From Xanthobacter oligotrophicus (GTDB lineage Bacteria; Pseudomonadota; Alphaproteobacteria; Rhizobiales; Xanthobacteraceae), in assembly GCF_008364685.1 (NCBI RefSeq), contig NZ_VTTL01000009.1:238993-302992 (forward strand): a DNA stretch of 64,000 nucleotides. Direction: 5' to 3'. Positions 11,200-19,465 of the stretch are shown piece by piece. The position numbers and the translations under genes are program-made. Below the pieces are notes generated by a model, which did no database searches, was not told the DNA's origin, and saw nothing but the letters and a program-made list of their open reading frames with translations. Positions within the stretch are counted from its first letter, which is position 1. Each line of letters starts with the position of its first letter.

Positions 11200-12948
11200 T
11201 CAATCAGCTCCGGACGGGGAGCCTCCCTCGGGCGAGGACGGGCTGCTGCTGCGCGCCCGCCCGGCCGAGGAGCGCAAGGCGGAGGCGGACATGCGCGCCA
11301 GGAGAATCACCGGCCCCAGCCCCACGAGGAGGATGACGAGGGCGGCCAGCGCTCCGTCCTCGTAGGTTCCGCGCGCGGCCTCGCCATAGACGTGGGTGGC
11401 CAGCGTCTCCAGCCCGAGGGGGCGCAGCAGCAGGGTGGCCGGCAGCTCCTTCATGGCGTCCACGAACACGAGGAGCGCGGCGGTGGCGAGCGCCGGGCGC
11501 AGCAGCGGCAGGTGGATGCGCCGCACCGTGCGCGGCTTGGACGAGCCGAGGCTGCGGGCCGCCATGTCGAGGTGCAGGGAGAGCTTGGCGTAGCCCGCCT
11601 CGATGCCGCCGATGGGGATGGCGAGGAAGCGGATGGCCAGCGCCAGCACCAGCGCCGCCCCGGAGCCGGAGATCAGCAGTCCGGTGGAGATGCCAAAGGT
11701 CTGGCGCAGGGCGTGGTCCAGCGCATTGTCGAAGCCGGCCAGCGGGCTCAGCAGCCCCACTGCCAGCACCGTGCCGGGCACCGCATAGCCGAGGCTCGCG
11801 ACGCGGGCGAAGCCCGAGGCCAGTGGCGCGCGGCTGAGTCGCTGGGCCAGCGTCACCACGAGGCCCAGCGACAAGGCGAGGGTGGTGGCGGCCAGGGCGA
11901 TGAGCGCGGTGGTGGCCGCCTCGCCGAAGATGCGCTCGGGAAAGCCGGTCTCCGCCATCCGCCGCACGGCGGAGACGGAGAGGTGCACGAAGGGCACCAC
12001 GAACCCCAGCGTCACCGGCACCGCGCAGAACAGCGCCGCGCCGAGGCCGGAAAGGCCGGTGAGGCGGGTCGGGGCCTGTGGGCGGGCCGATCCGGTGGCG
12101 ACGAAGCGCTTGGCCCGCCGCGCTGCCCGTTCCACCAAAATCAGGGCCAGCACCAGGGTGAGCATCACCAGGGCGATCTGGGCCGCGCCGGGCAGGTTCG
12201 AGCGGTTCACCCAGGTGGTGTAGATGGACACGGTGAGGGTGCGGACGCCGAGGAATTCGGAGGCGCCGATGTCCCCCAGCGTCTCCAGCAGCACCAGGGT
12301 GAGGCCCGCGACGATGGCGGGCCGTGCCAGCGGCAGGCCCACCTTCAGGAAGGCGCGCCAGCGGCTTGCGCCCAGCGTGCGGGCCACTTCCAGCGCCGCC
12401 GCCGACTGGAGCACGAAGCTCGCCCGCGCCGAGAGGTAGACATAGGGGTAGAGCACCGCCGACAGCACCAGGATGCAGCCGCCGATGGAGCGCACATCCG
12501 GCAGGCGCAGGTCGCGCGGGCTGGCGATGCCGAGGACGGCCCGCAACGCCTCCTGCACCGGGCCCAGCGGATGCAGCACGTCGAGATAGGAGAAGGCGAC
12601 GATATAGCCCGGCACGGCGAGGGGCAGCAGCAGCGCCCATTCGAACACCCTGCGGCCGGGAAAGGCGCAAGTGGCCACCAGCCAGGCGCAGGGGACCGCG
12701 ACGGCGAGCGTCGAAAGGCCCACGCCGAGCAGCAGCAGCCCCGTCTCCATCAGCGCATTGGGCAGCACCGTGGCAATGAGGTGGGGCCACATGTCCCCTG
12801 AGCCTTCCGCCGCGATCGCCCCGAGGGCGATGAGCGGCAGAAGGACGATGAGAGCCACCAGCCCCGCGGCCAGAAGCAGAGGGGAGAACCGCCCCGGTAG
12901 GGCGAAGCGGGCCGGGCGCGGTTCCGGGATGAGCACGGCGTCGGCCAC
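11200..12948 (-). CDS. fbpB: Ferric iron ABC transporter permease
   Basis: Inner-membrane permease of the FbpB/SfuB/AfuB type, 582 residues, with two fused binding-protein-dependent transport domains and about twelve membrane helices. EAA-like loops are visible in both halves (ARTLGASRWRAFLKVGLPLA and ARSLGSSKPRTVRRIHLPLL). The start is a GTG at 12948. It follows the binding protein gene after 27 bases on the same strand, so the two form an operon. The ATPase FbpC that should power import is not adjacent in this window. Confidence 0.9.
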   Translation of the reverse strand: MADAVLIPEPRPARFALPGRFSPLLLAAGLVALIVLLPLIALGAIAAEGSGDMWPHLIATVLPNALMETGLLLLGVGLSTLAVAVPCAWLVATCAFPGRRVFEWALLLPLAVPGYIVAFSYLDVLHPLGPVQEALRAVLGIASPRDLRLPDVRSIGGCILVLSAVLYPYVYLSARASFVLQSAAALEVARTLGASRWRAFLKVGLPLARPAIVAGLTLVLLETLGDIGASEFLGVRTLTVSIYTTWVNRSNLPGAAQIALVMLTLVLALILVERAARRAKRFVATGSARPQAPTRLTGLSGLGAALFCAVPVTLGFVVPFVHLSVSAVRRMAETGFPERIFGEAATTALIALAATTLALSLGLVVTLAQRLSRAPLASGFARVASLGYAVPGTVLAVGLLSPLAGFDNALDHALRQTFGISTGLLISGSGAALVLALAIRFLAIPIGGIEAGYAKLSLHLDMAARSLGSSKPRTVRRIHLPLLRPALATAALLVFVDAMKELPATLLLRPLGLETLATHVYGEAARGTYEDGALAALVILLVGLGPVILLARMSASALRSSAGRARSSSPSSPEGGSPSGAD

Positions 12949-12975
12949 GTCAGCCCCGCTTTCAGTCCAGTCTCG

Positions 12976-14049
12976 TCAGTTGTCGAAGCCGACCTTGTCG
13001 ATCAGCTCGCTGGCGCGCTTGCGGTTCTTGGCAATGTCCACCAGCGAGATGGTGTCCACCTTCAGCGGGCCGAGATCGGCGATCACCGGATCGATGGTGG
13101 CGGTGGCGAGCACCGGATATTCGAGGTTCTGCTGGGCATAGACCGCCTGCATGGCGGGGGAGACGGCGAACTCCAGGAACTTCACCGCCTCGTCCTTGTG
13201 GGGCGCGTTCTTCGCCACGGCGGCGCCGGAGACGTTCACATGGGTGCCGCCGCCCTCGAAGGTGGGGAGCAGCACGCCGATGCCGTCGCCCCACTTCTTC
13301 TGGTCGGGGCCGCCCTTGCCGGAGCGCATGAGGCCCACATAATAGGAATTGCCCACGGCGAGGTCGCAGATGCCGCCGAGGATGTCGCGCGCGCCCTCGC
13401 GGTCGCCGCCGGCCGCCTTGCGGGCGAGATTGGCTTTCACGCCGCGCAGCCACTCCTCGGTCTTCGCCTCGCCGTGATGGACGATATAGGCGGCGACCAG
13501 CCCCACATTGTAGGGGTGCTGGCCTGAGCGGATGCAGATCTTGCCCTTCCACTTGGGGTCGGCGAGATCCTCGTAGGTGATGGCGGAAAGCTTCACCACG
13601 TCCTTCGCCGTATAGATCAGCCGGGCGCGCAGGGAGAGCGCGAACCAGTTGCCGTCGGGATCGCGCAGGTTGGCGGGAATGGCGGCTGAGAGCGCGGGCG
13701 AGGTGACGGGCTGGGTGACGCCGGCATCCACCACGTCGAGCAAATTGCCCACGTCCACGGTCATCAGCACGTCGGCGGGGGAGCTGGCGCCCTCCGCCTT
13801 CACGCGCTCGGCGAGGCCGTCCTTGATGTAGACGCTCTTCACCTCAATGCCGGTGGCCTTGGTGAAGGCCTCGAACAGGGGAGCGGCGAGGCCGGGCTCG
13901 CGGGTGGTGTAGACGTTCACCACCTGCTGCGCGAAGACGGCGTGGGGGGCCACGACCGGGCTTGCCAGCAGCAGCGCGCCACCGGCGAGAAGGCTGCGCG
14001 AGAACAGGCGGCGCGAGAGCGCACGGCATAAGGGGCGGAAATCGGCCAT
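12976..14049 (-). CDS. fbpA: Ferric iron ABC transporter, periplasmic binding protein
   Basis: Iron-binding protein of the FbpA/FutA/AfuA family, 357 residues, exported to the periplasm to deliver Fe(III) to the FbpB permease. The N-terminus carries a Tat-like signal (SRRLFSRSLLAGGALLL) ending near AVFA-QQ. The mature protein begins VVNVYTTREP, and the iron-coordinating tyrosine pair typical of the family is in VGNSYYVGLM. The gene starts an operon with fbpB. About 110 bases upstream lies a TTGGAA-N3-GTCTAA palindrome resembling the Irr box, fitting iron-responsive control. Confidence 0.92.
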   Translation of the reverse strand: MADFRPLCRALSRRLFSRSLLAGGALLLASPVVAPHAVFAQQVVNVYTTREPGLAAPLFEAFTKATGIEVKSVYIKDGLAERVKAEGASSPADVLMTVDVGNLLDVVDAGVTQPVTSPALSAAIPANLRDPDGNWFALSLRARLIYTAKDVVKLSAITYEDLADPKWKGKICIRSGQHPYNVGLVAAYIVHHGEAKTEEWLRGVKANLARKAAGGDREGARDILGGICDLAVGNSYYVGLMRSGKGGPDQKKWGDGIGVLLPTFEGGGTHVNVSGAAVAKNAPHKDEAVKFLEFAVSPAMQAVYAQQNLEYPVLATATIDPVIADLGPLKVDTISLVDIAKNRKRASELIDKVGFDN

Positions 14050-14158
14050 CGGTATCCCTCTGTGCTCCGGCCGCCGCAGGGCCGTTTCGGCAAGATGGGA
14101 GTGTGGCTAACCCTTCGCTTTGCGTTCCGTCAACGAAGAAGAAAGTGAGCCGAAAACA

Positions 14159-14173
14159 TTGGAAGGCGTCTAA
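14159..14173. promoter_or_regulatory. Irr-box (ICE)-like palindrome upstream of fbpA
   Basis: TTGGAAGGCGTCTAA matches the iron control element consensus TTRGAA-N3-TTCYAA with one mismatch. It lies 110 bases upstream of the fbpA start, further from the gene than the other two boxes, a position compatible with activation under low iron. Confidence 0.55.
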
Positions 14174-14324
14174 TTCTTCTTTCAAATCATTCCAATTATA
14201 ATGTCATTCATCGCAGTCCTGCCGTGGCGTCCGTTGGCACTTCCAGTGCATCGATGTCCGTTCGGTTGCCTGCTGGGCGGATCTGCGACGCCGACTTGCG
14301 CGCGCTTGAGCCGGGTCGAAAACG

Positions 14325-14352
14325 AAAAAGCCCGGCGCGAGGCCGGGCTTTC
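14325..14352 (-). terminator. Rho-independent terminator of bfr
   Basis: On the minus strand a 9-bp perfect stem (AAGCCCGGC with GCCGGGCTT, loop of five) is followed by a T-rich run. It lies about 35 bases after the bfr stop codon. Confidence 0.85.
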
Positions 14353-14387
14353 GATAGGTGCCTGTCTTGCGCCGTGGCGCAGGCGAC

Positions 14388-14867
14388 TCAGTCTTCCAGT
14401 TCGCCGATATGGTGCTGGGCGTAGAGCTGGAGGCCGAGCTTGGAGACGAGATCCAGCTGGGTTTCGAGGAAGTCGATGTGGCCTTCCTCGTCCGCCATCA
14501 GCTCCTCGAAGAGGTCACGGCTGGGATAGTCCTTCACCGAGTGGCAGTAGGTGGCGGCTTCCTGATAGAGCGCCCGCGCGTCCAGTTCGGCGGCGAGGTC
14601 GCAATCGAGGATTTCCTTCACGTCCTGGCCGATCCGCAGCGGATCCAGCACCTGCATGTTCGGGAAGCCATCGAGAAACAGGATGCGGTCAGTGAACTTG
14701 TCCGCGTGCACCATCTCCTCGATGGACTCGGCGCGCCACTTCTTGGCGAGGGCCTTGTAGCCCCAATTGTCGAGCATGCGGTAGTGGAGCCAGTACTGGT
14801 TGATGGCGGTCAGCTCCGAGCGCAGCCCCCGATTGAGGTACTCGATAACCTTTGCATCACCCTTCAT
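14388..14867 (-). CDS. bfr: Bacterioferritin
   Basis: Haem-containing iron-storage ferritin, 159 residues, which oxidises Fe(II) and stores it as a mineral in a 24-mer shell in the cytoplasm. All di-iron ferroxidase ligands are in place: E18, Y25, E51, H54, E94, E127 and H130; the haem-ligating methionine is M52. The length is standard. An Irr-box palindrome lies 45 bases upstream and a clear terminator follows. Bfd, which releases iron from Bfr, is the next gene upstream on the same strand but has its own box, so the two are probably separate transcripts under the same regulator. Confidence 0.97.
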   Translation of the reverse strand: MKGDAKVIEYLNRGLRSELTAINQYWLHYRMLDNWGYKALAKKWRAESIEEMVHADKFTDRILFLDGFPNMQVLDPLRIGQDVKEILDCDLAAELDARALYQEAATYCHSVKDYPSRDLFEELMADEEGHIDFLETQLDLVSKLGLQLYAQHHIGELED

Positions 14868-14911
14868 ATTCCGCTCCTGAGGCCTGTATGGCGTCTTGTT
14901 TGTAATCAGCG

Positions 14912-14926
14912 TTAGACCAATTCTAA
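14912..14926. promoter_or_regulatory. Irr-box (ICE) upstream of bfr
   Basis: TTAGACCAATTCTAA fits the rhizobial iron control element TTRGAA-N3-TTCYAA except for one base. It sits 45 bases upstream of the bfr start, overlapping the likely promoter, a position suited to repression of iron storage when iron is low. Confidence 0.7.
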
Positions 14927-15013
14927 TGTCGAGGCAACACCGGTGAGGGAGTACCCGCGCGATTTCGTTCCGCAGCGGAAGTTAGGTGAGCCCGAAATTG
15001 AGAGTGTAAGTCG

Positions 15014-15250
15014 TTACTCCGCCGCCACCATTCCGGTAATGGCCGCGACTGGACAATCCTCAGCGCAGGTGCCGCAATTGTGCGCCTGCGCCTGGTCCAT
15101 CAATGCGCGGATGGTGCGGGCGCAGCGCCCGCACTGGGGGGAGCAACCGAGACAGCGATAGACCTCGCCGGGGGTGCGCAATCCCTGGGATCCGGCAAGG
15201 GCGTCGAGCACTTGACGGTCTGAAAAGACGTTGCATGAACAAACGATCAT
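15014..15250 (-). CDS. bfd: Bacterioferritin-associated ferredoxin, with cysteine-rich C-terminal extension
   Basis: [2Fe-2S] ferredoxin of the Bfd family, which donates electrons to bacterioferritin so that stored iron can be mobilised; 78 residues. The cluster ligands are C4 and C6 (CSCN) and C40 and C43 (CGRC). The ATG at 15250 is preferred to an in-frame TTG two codons earlier. Two features are unusual: extra cysteines at C33 and C36, and a tail after residue 57 with CGTCAEDCP (C59, C62, C66), which looks like half of a second metal site. Classical Bfd ends at about residue 64 without it. An Irr box lies 23 bases upstream. Confidence 0.92.
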   Translation of the reverse strand: MIVCSCNVFSDRQVLDALAGSQGLRTPGEVYRCLGCSPQCGRCARTIRALMDQAQAHNCGTCAEDCPVAAITGMVAAE

Positions 15251-15272
15251 GGCCAAGCTCGGAAGGGCTGAA

Positions 15273-15287
15273 TTGGAAAACTTCTAA
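15273..15287. promoter_or_regulatory. Irr-box (ICE) upstream of bfd
   Basis: TTGGAAAACTTCTAA is a full match to TTRGAA-N3-TTCYAA and lies 23 bases upstream of the bfd start codon, a position expected to block transcription. The surrounding 50 bases are AT-rich, as for a promoter. Confidence 0.72.
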
Positions 15288-15461
15288 AAACTTGTTTCTA
15301 TTACATTTTTCGCAGGAAACGGAGGCGCCCGTCAACTCCGTAGAAATGCGACATGGTGCTCCGGCCGCAGTCTCGAAAGACTTCGGGGTACCAGAATGGA
15401 GTAATTCCATTTTTTAAACCCACTCCGGCGGTGTCTCGCCACCGGAAAGACACGGGACTCT

Positions 15462-15501
15462 ATCGCTAGGGAAGACGCAGGATCGCTAGGGAAGACGCAG
15501 G
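15462..15501. repeat. 20-bp perfect tandem duplication across a stop codon
   Basis: The unit ATCGCTAGGGAAGACGCAGG occurs twice in a row (15462-15481 and 15482-15501). The second copy contains the stop codon and last codons of the PAS-sensor gene on the minus strand, so the duplication leaves the reading frame unchanged and repeats its 3' end outside the gene. Confidence 0.9.
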
Positions 15502-17873
15502 CGGGCGATCATGCCGCGGGCCGGCTCCGGCGCCACCTCGAAAGTCCCGCCGAGCGACTCGGCCTCGCGTGCCAGGCGCGCCAGCCGCAGGGGCCGTCCG
15601 GCCGCGGCGAAGCGGTCGGCGGCCGGGGTGGGAAGCGGCGCGAGCGGATCGCGGGCCGCCGCCAGCGCTACCTCGTCCAGCGCCGCGCCGCCATCGCTGA
15701 CCTGAAGGCAGGCACCGGCCGTCCCATCGTCAAACACCGAGATGCTGACGCTCGCCCCCGCCGGCGTCGCAGCCACGGCCTCCTCCAGCATCAGCCGGGC
15801 CAGCCGGGTCACCTGCGGGCGCAGGGTCGTCACCGTCACCGCGTCGGGCGCATCGAGCCGGAGTGCGATGCCCCGGCGCCGGGCCGCGGGCGTGAGTGCG
15901 GCAACCGTGGCCGACACCAGCCCGGCGAGGTCGCACCGTTCCGGTGCCGCCGCTTCCACAGTGGCCGCAAGGGTTGCGAGGTCGTCGAGGGTCGAGGCGA
16001 CGGCGGCGAATGCGTCGCGCTCCGGCCCCGACAGGGCGGCGGGCGCCGGCATACCGGTCAGGCGGGCCAAGGGCGCGGCCAGCGCCTGCCGCAGGCGGCT
16101 GGCGAAACGGGGCAGGAGGTCGGTCCCCGCGCTGGCGGCCGCAGGGACGGCCGGAGGCTCAGGATCCACCACCACGCACAGCATCTGGTCCTCGGCCCCG
16201 GCGCGGGTCAGCCCGGCGCGGGCGGGCGAAACAGTGCCGGCGCGGTCACGCAGGGCGAGCGTGATCTGTTCGCGGGCGGCACCCGCCGCCACCCGGTCCA
16301 TGGCGGCGACCACGGCGGCGCGATCCTGCGGCGCCACGGCGACGATGAACGGCTCGCCGGCCAGATCCAGGGCAGAAAAGCCGAGCCGCTCGGCGGCCGC
16401 CCGGTTGGCGAACCGGATGGTGCCGTCCGGCTCCAGTAGAAAGAGAGGCCACGGCACCATGTCGAGCGCGTCGCGGCGGGCGATGGCGCGAGCCTCGCGC
16501 CCTTCTGCTTCGCTCAGGGGCCGGATGACATGCACCAGCGCCGGCCGGCCGAGGAAGGGTGCCGCCACTAGGCGCACCTCCACCGGCAGGGGGGTGCCGG
16601 CGGCCGTAGCGAGATGCAGGCTGGCGCCGTCGCGCACCAGTAGGGCATCGAGCCCGCCGGCCGCCGCGATGTCGGCGAGGTCCTCCCACCCGGTCAGGGT
16701 GAGAAGGGTACGGTTGGCGTAGGTCGCCGCGCCGTCCTGCTGCACCAGCAGCCCCAGGGGCAGATGGTCGAGCAGGTCGAGGTCGTCGGGTGCGGCTGGA
16801 TGTTCCGATGCGGGCGGGGCGTCGGGTTCGGGCGCATGGCCGATGCCTGGCGGCTCGGAGCGGGCAGGGACGTCCACATCCGCGTGCGGCAAGGTGTTGA
16901 GCGGCGCATTCGGCTGCGGGTCAAGTCGGGGCAGGTCGGGACGCGGCTTCGGCCAGTCCTCGATGGCGGCGGCCAGCGTCCGGGCGATCTCGCGGAAGGC
17001 CGAGCGCTCCTGCGGCGACAGGGTGCCGGAGCGCAACGGCACCACATTCTCTCCGAAGCCGGCTGGCTCGGAGGCAGGCGGCAGCGGGGCTGGGGGCGCC
17101 GGCCGCGTCTGGGCGAGGAGCGGCGGCGCGGCGGCCGCGCTCAGCACGCCGAAGCCGCGGGTGCCCTGGCGCCGGCGCCCGGCATCGAACACAGGCGCCC
17201 CGCCGAGAGAGAGGTCGAGCGCAGCCTCGTCCGGCGTCGCGGCGGGCACGTGGGCCTTCACATCGCTGAAGCTGCCGCCGGCGATGGCATCGGCGATGTC
17301 GGCGCTGGACTGAAGCAGGCCCTCGTTCTCCAGCACCGCGAAGGTCGCGCCCATGAATTGGTCGGCGCGGGACCCGAGGGCATGGGCGAACACCGGCGAG
17401 AGCGCGCGGATGCGGCCCTCGGCATCGGTCTCGAAGGTGATGCGCACCGGCTGGGCGAACAGGGGCTGAAGCGCCACGGGAATGGCGGGCGCGCTGGGCG
17501 GCTCAGTGGAAGAGGACCCGGGCGCGAAGGCGGCGGGATCGGCGAACAGCACCGCGGCTCCGGAGGGCAGGGCGAGCGGCGCGTAGCGGAACAGGCGCGG
17601 GACAAAGCTGCCGGGCAGGCGCAGGCGCGCATAGCCGAAGCGCACGAGGCTCTGGCGCGACAGCTCCCGCGCTACCGCCGCCACCATCTGTGGCGCGGGG
17701 GTGCCGGCGAACAGTCCAAGGGCGGCGCAGGCCGATGTCGCTTCCAGCACGCGGGCAGACGGCACGGCCACCAGGAAGGACGGCAGGTCCTGCCGCTGCA
17801 GCGGCGCGAGGGCGAGATCCGCCCCGGGAAATGAACGTGCGCTGGTCTGCGTCATGGGCTGCCGTAGGTCCAT
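15486..17873 (-). CDS. PAS-domain sensor protein with degenerate histidine-kinase core
   Basis: About 795 residues. The N-terminal half is Ala/Pro-rich with a possible divergent sensory domain (residues about 110-230). Two PAS-like domains follow (LDHLPLGLLVQQDGAATYAN and ALDMVPWPLFLLEPDGTIRF), then a helical dimerisation-like region and an ATPase-like C-terminus. The dimerisation helix reads DLLPRFASRLRQALAAPLAR and has no phospho-acceptor His. The ATP lid N-box reads LEEAVAATPAG without its Asn, and only one glycine motif (VSDGGAALDE) is recognisable. The layout recalls the PdhS/DivL cell-cycle kinases of Rhizobiales, but this copy is probably a pseudokinase or regulator. The start is uncertain: ATG 17873 or 17855; an in-frame TTG lies at 17900. 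Confidence 0.75.
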   Translation of the reverse strand: MDLRQPMTQTSARSFPGADLALAPLQRQDLPSFLVAVPSARVLEATSACAALGLFAGTPAPQMVAAVARELSRQSLVRFGYARLRLPGSFVPRLFRYAPLALPSGAAVLFADPAAFAPGSSSTEPPSAPAIPVALQPLFAQPVRITFETDAEGRIRALSPVFAHALGSRADQFMGATFAVLENEGLLQSSADIADAIAGGSFSDVKAHVPAATPDEAALDLSLGGAPVFDAGRRRQGTRGFGVLSAAAAPPLLAQTRPAPPAPLPPASEPAGFGENVVPLRSGTLSPQERSAFREIARTLAAAIEDWPKPRPDLPRLDPQPNAPLNTLPHADVDVPARSEPPGIGHAPEPDAPPASEHPAAPDDLDLLDHLPLGLLVQQDGAATYANRTLLTLTGWEDLADIAAAGGLDALLVRDGASLHLATAAGTPLPVEVRLVAAPFLGRPALVHVIRPLSEAEGREARAIARRDALDMVPWPLFLLEPDGTIRFANRAAAERLGFSALDLAGEPFIVAVAPQDRAAVVAAMDRVAAGAAREQITLALRDRAGTVSPARAGLTRAGAEDQMLCVVVDPEPPAVPAAASAGTDLLPRFASRLRQALAAPLARLTGMPAPAALSGPERDAFAAVASTLDDLATLAATVEAAAPERCDLAGLVSATVAALTPAARRRGIALRLDAPDAVTVTTLRPQVTRLARLMLEEAVAATPAGASVSISVFDDGTAGACLQVSDGGAALDEVALAAARDPLAPLPTPAADRFAAAGRPLRLARLAREAESLGGTFEVAPEPARGMIARLRLP

Positions 17874-18056
17874 TCCGCCGCGTGCGGGCCGATTCTGCAA
17901 GGCGGAGCGCTGCCCATAGTCATGACGATTGATTAACGTCAGTGCAATTGGCGCGCTTTTTCGGCATTCATATTGGCGCAGCGCAGTTGAGCCATATTAG
18001 AATTGACCCGGTGCGGTTCAGGTGCGCCGCCCGAAAACCCCGGAGGAGAAACGGCC

Positions 18057-18611
18057 ATGACGACGAAGTTCGGTCCGGATCTGGAGCTGCCCGCCGAGAT
18101 GCGGGCCATTGCCGAGAAGAATGTGGCCCAGGCCCGCCAGGCGTTTGAAACCCTGTTCCAGAACGCGCGTGAGCAGGTCGGCGACACCGAAGGGCATTTC
18201 GAGGACGTGCGCACCGGCATCAAGGACCTGCGCCAGAAGGCGATCGGTCTCATGGAGGCCAATGTGGAAGCCAGCTTCGACTTCCTGCACCGGCTCGTGG
18301 CCGCCAAAAGCCCGCAGGAAATGATGAGCCTGCAGGCCGAGTTCCTCACCAGCCAGATGAAGTCGGTCGCCGACCAGGCCAAGAGCCTCGGCGTCGATGC
18401 CAAGTCCCTCGGCGAGACCACCGTGCGCAGCCTCGACGAGCATGCCCGCACCCTCGCCGAGCGCCTGAAGACGCTGGCCGCCGCCGCCACCGAGAGCGCC
18501 CAGGCCGCGGCGCAGGACTTCAAGGCCGTGAGCGAGAAGGCTGTCCACGACGCCAAGACCGCCGCCGAGCATGCCGCCTCCACGGTGACTGATCCCAATC
18601 AGTCACACTGA
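18057..18611 (+). CDS. Phasin family protein
   Basis: Phasin, 184 residues, an amphipathic helical protein that coats polyhydroxyalkanoate granules. It is almost entirely helical, rich in Ala, Lys, Glu and Gln, with the phasin core around residues 20-115 (FETLFQNAREQVGDT, ANVEASFDFLHRLVAAKSPQEMMSLQAEF). The ATG at 18057 is preceded by GGAGGAG at a proper distance. A second, different phasin gene follows 251 bases downstream. The upstream region contains GCGCAGCGCAG, resembling TGC-rich sequences bound by the PHA regulator PhaR. Confidence 0.9.
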   Translation: MTTKFGPDLELPAEMRAIAEKNVAQARQAFETLFQNAREQVGDTEGHFEDVRTGIKDLRQKAIGLMEANVEASFDFLHRLVAAKSPQEMMSLQAEFLTSQMKSVADQAKSLGVDAKSLGETTVRSLDEHARTLAERLKTLAAAATESAQAAAQDFKAVSEKAVHDAKTAAEHAASTVTDPNQSH

Positions 18612-18677
18612 GGTATCGGGCGGCGTTCATCAGTCGCTTGGATTTATTAAGTGACTGAAAATCCTCGAACTTGACTT

Positions 18678-18708
18678 GTGCAGCGCAGAAATTCTTTTTG
18701 CGCTGCAC
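18678..18708. promoter_or_regulatory. Perfect 10-bp inverted repeat, PhaR-type operator candidate
   Basis: GTGCAGCGCA at 18678-18687 is repeated inverted as TGCGCTGCAC at 18699-18708, with an 11-base AT-rich spacer. PhaR of PHA-producing Alphaproteobacteria binds TGC-rich sequences in phasin promoters, and this site lies between two phasin genes. The rest of the leader (18709-18862) contains a 7-bp hairpin at 18777-18793. Confidence 0.6.
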
Positions 18709-18862
18709 GATTTGTTAGGATACAGTCATAAAGTCGAGGTTTCACAGCCGCTACCGCTCTTGTTCGCAGGTCTGATGCTGGCGCTCCGCCAGCCTCCTCC
18801 TCGCAGGTGCGGGATTGTGCCTCGGCACACGGACCCTAGTTGCCCGTTTTACCGAGGATGAC

Positions 18863-19336
18863 ATGAACGACACCTTCATCAAGGCCTATCAGGATCAGGT
18901 CGAAGCCGCGAAAAAGGCATTCTCGAGCCATGCCGTTCCCGGCGTGGAAGTGCCGGCCGGCGTGCGCGAAATCGCCGAGAAGGGTCTCGCCACCTTCCGC
19001 GAGAACTATACCAAGCTCAAGGGTTCCGCCGATCAGGTGAACGCCGCTTTCGAGGACACCTATACCAGCGCCAGCAAGGGCGTGGCGGAATACAATTCCA
19101 AGGTGCTCGAGGCTGTTCAATCGAACGTGAACGCGGCGCTCGACTATTTCAACTCGCTGCTCGCCACCAAGACGGTGAGCGAGGCTGTGGAGCTTTCCAC
19201 CGGCCACGCCCGCAAGCAGTTCGAGGTGCTCACCTCCCAGGCGAAGGATCTCTCCGCGCTTGCCCAGAAGGTGGCCGCGGATTCGTCCGAGCCGCTGAAG
19301 TCCTCGGTCGAGAAGACCTTCCGTACCGCCGCCTGA
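18863..19336 (+). CDS. Phasin family protein
   Basis: Second phasin, 157 residues, predicted to bind polyhydroxyalkanoate granules. The Phasin_2-type core is clear: VPAGVREIAEKGLATFRENY, NVNAALDYFNSLLATKTVSE and HARKQFEVLTSQAKDLSALA. The start at 18863 gives the expected N-terminus MNDTFIKAYQDQVEAAKKAF. It is related to but different from the phasin at 18057, so this is not a recent duplication. The perfect inverted repeat 155-185 bases upstream is a likely control site. Confidence 0.93.
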   Translation: MNDTFIKAYQDQVEAAKKAFSSHAVPGVEVPAGVREIAEKGLATFRENYTKLKGSADQVNAAFEDTYTSASKGVAEYNSKVLEAVQSNVNAALDYFNSLLATKTVSEAVELSTGHARKQFEVLTSQAKDLSALAQKVAADSSEPLKSSVEKTFRTAA

Positions 19337-19465
19337 GGTGACGTTCGGTCCGGCCATGCCGGACCGTCCCATCCGGCCCGCTTGCCCGCCGCGTGCGTCG
19401 CTTGACGCTTGACGCGGCGGGTCCGCCTTGCAATGACGCGGGCGTTCCACCCCGCGAGCGTTCGT

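Larger units (their letters stand above)
14050..14387. other. Intergenic region fbpA/bfr
   Basis: No gene is supported in these 338 bases. The left third holds the promoter of fbpA, with an Irr-box-like palindrome at 14159-14173 and a second AT-rich half-site ATTCCAA just beyond it. The right part holds the bfr terminator at 14325-14352. The stretch between about 14200 and 14320 shows nothing I can name. Confidence 0.6.
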
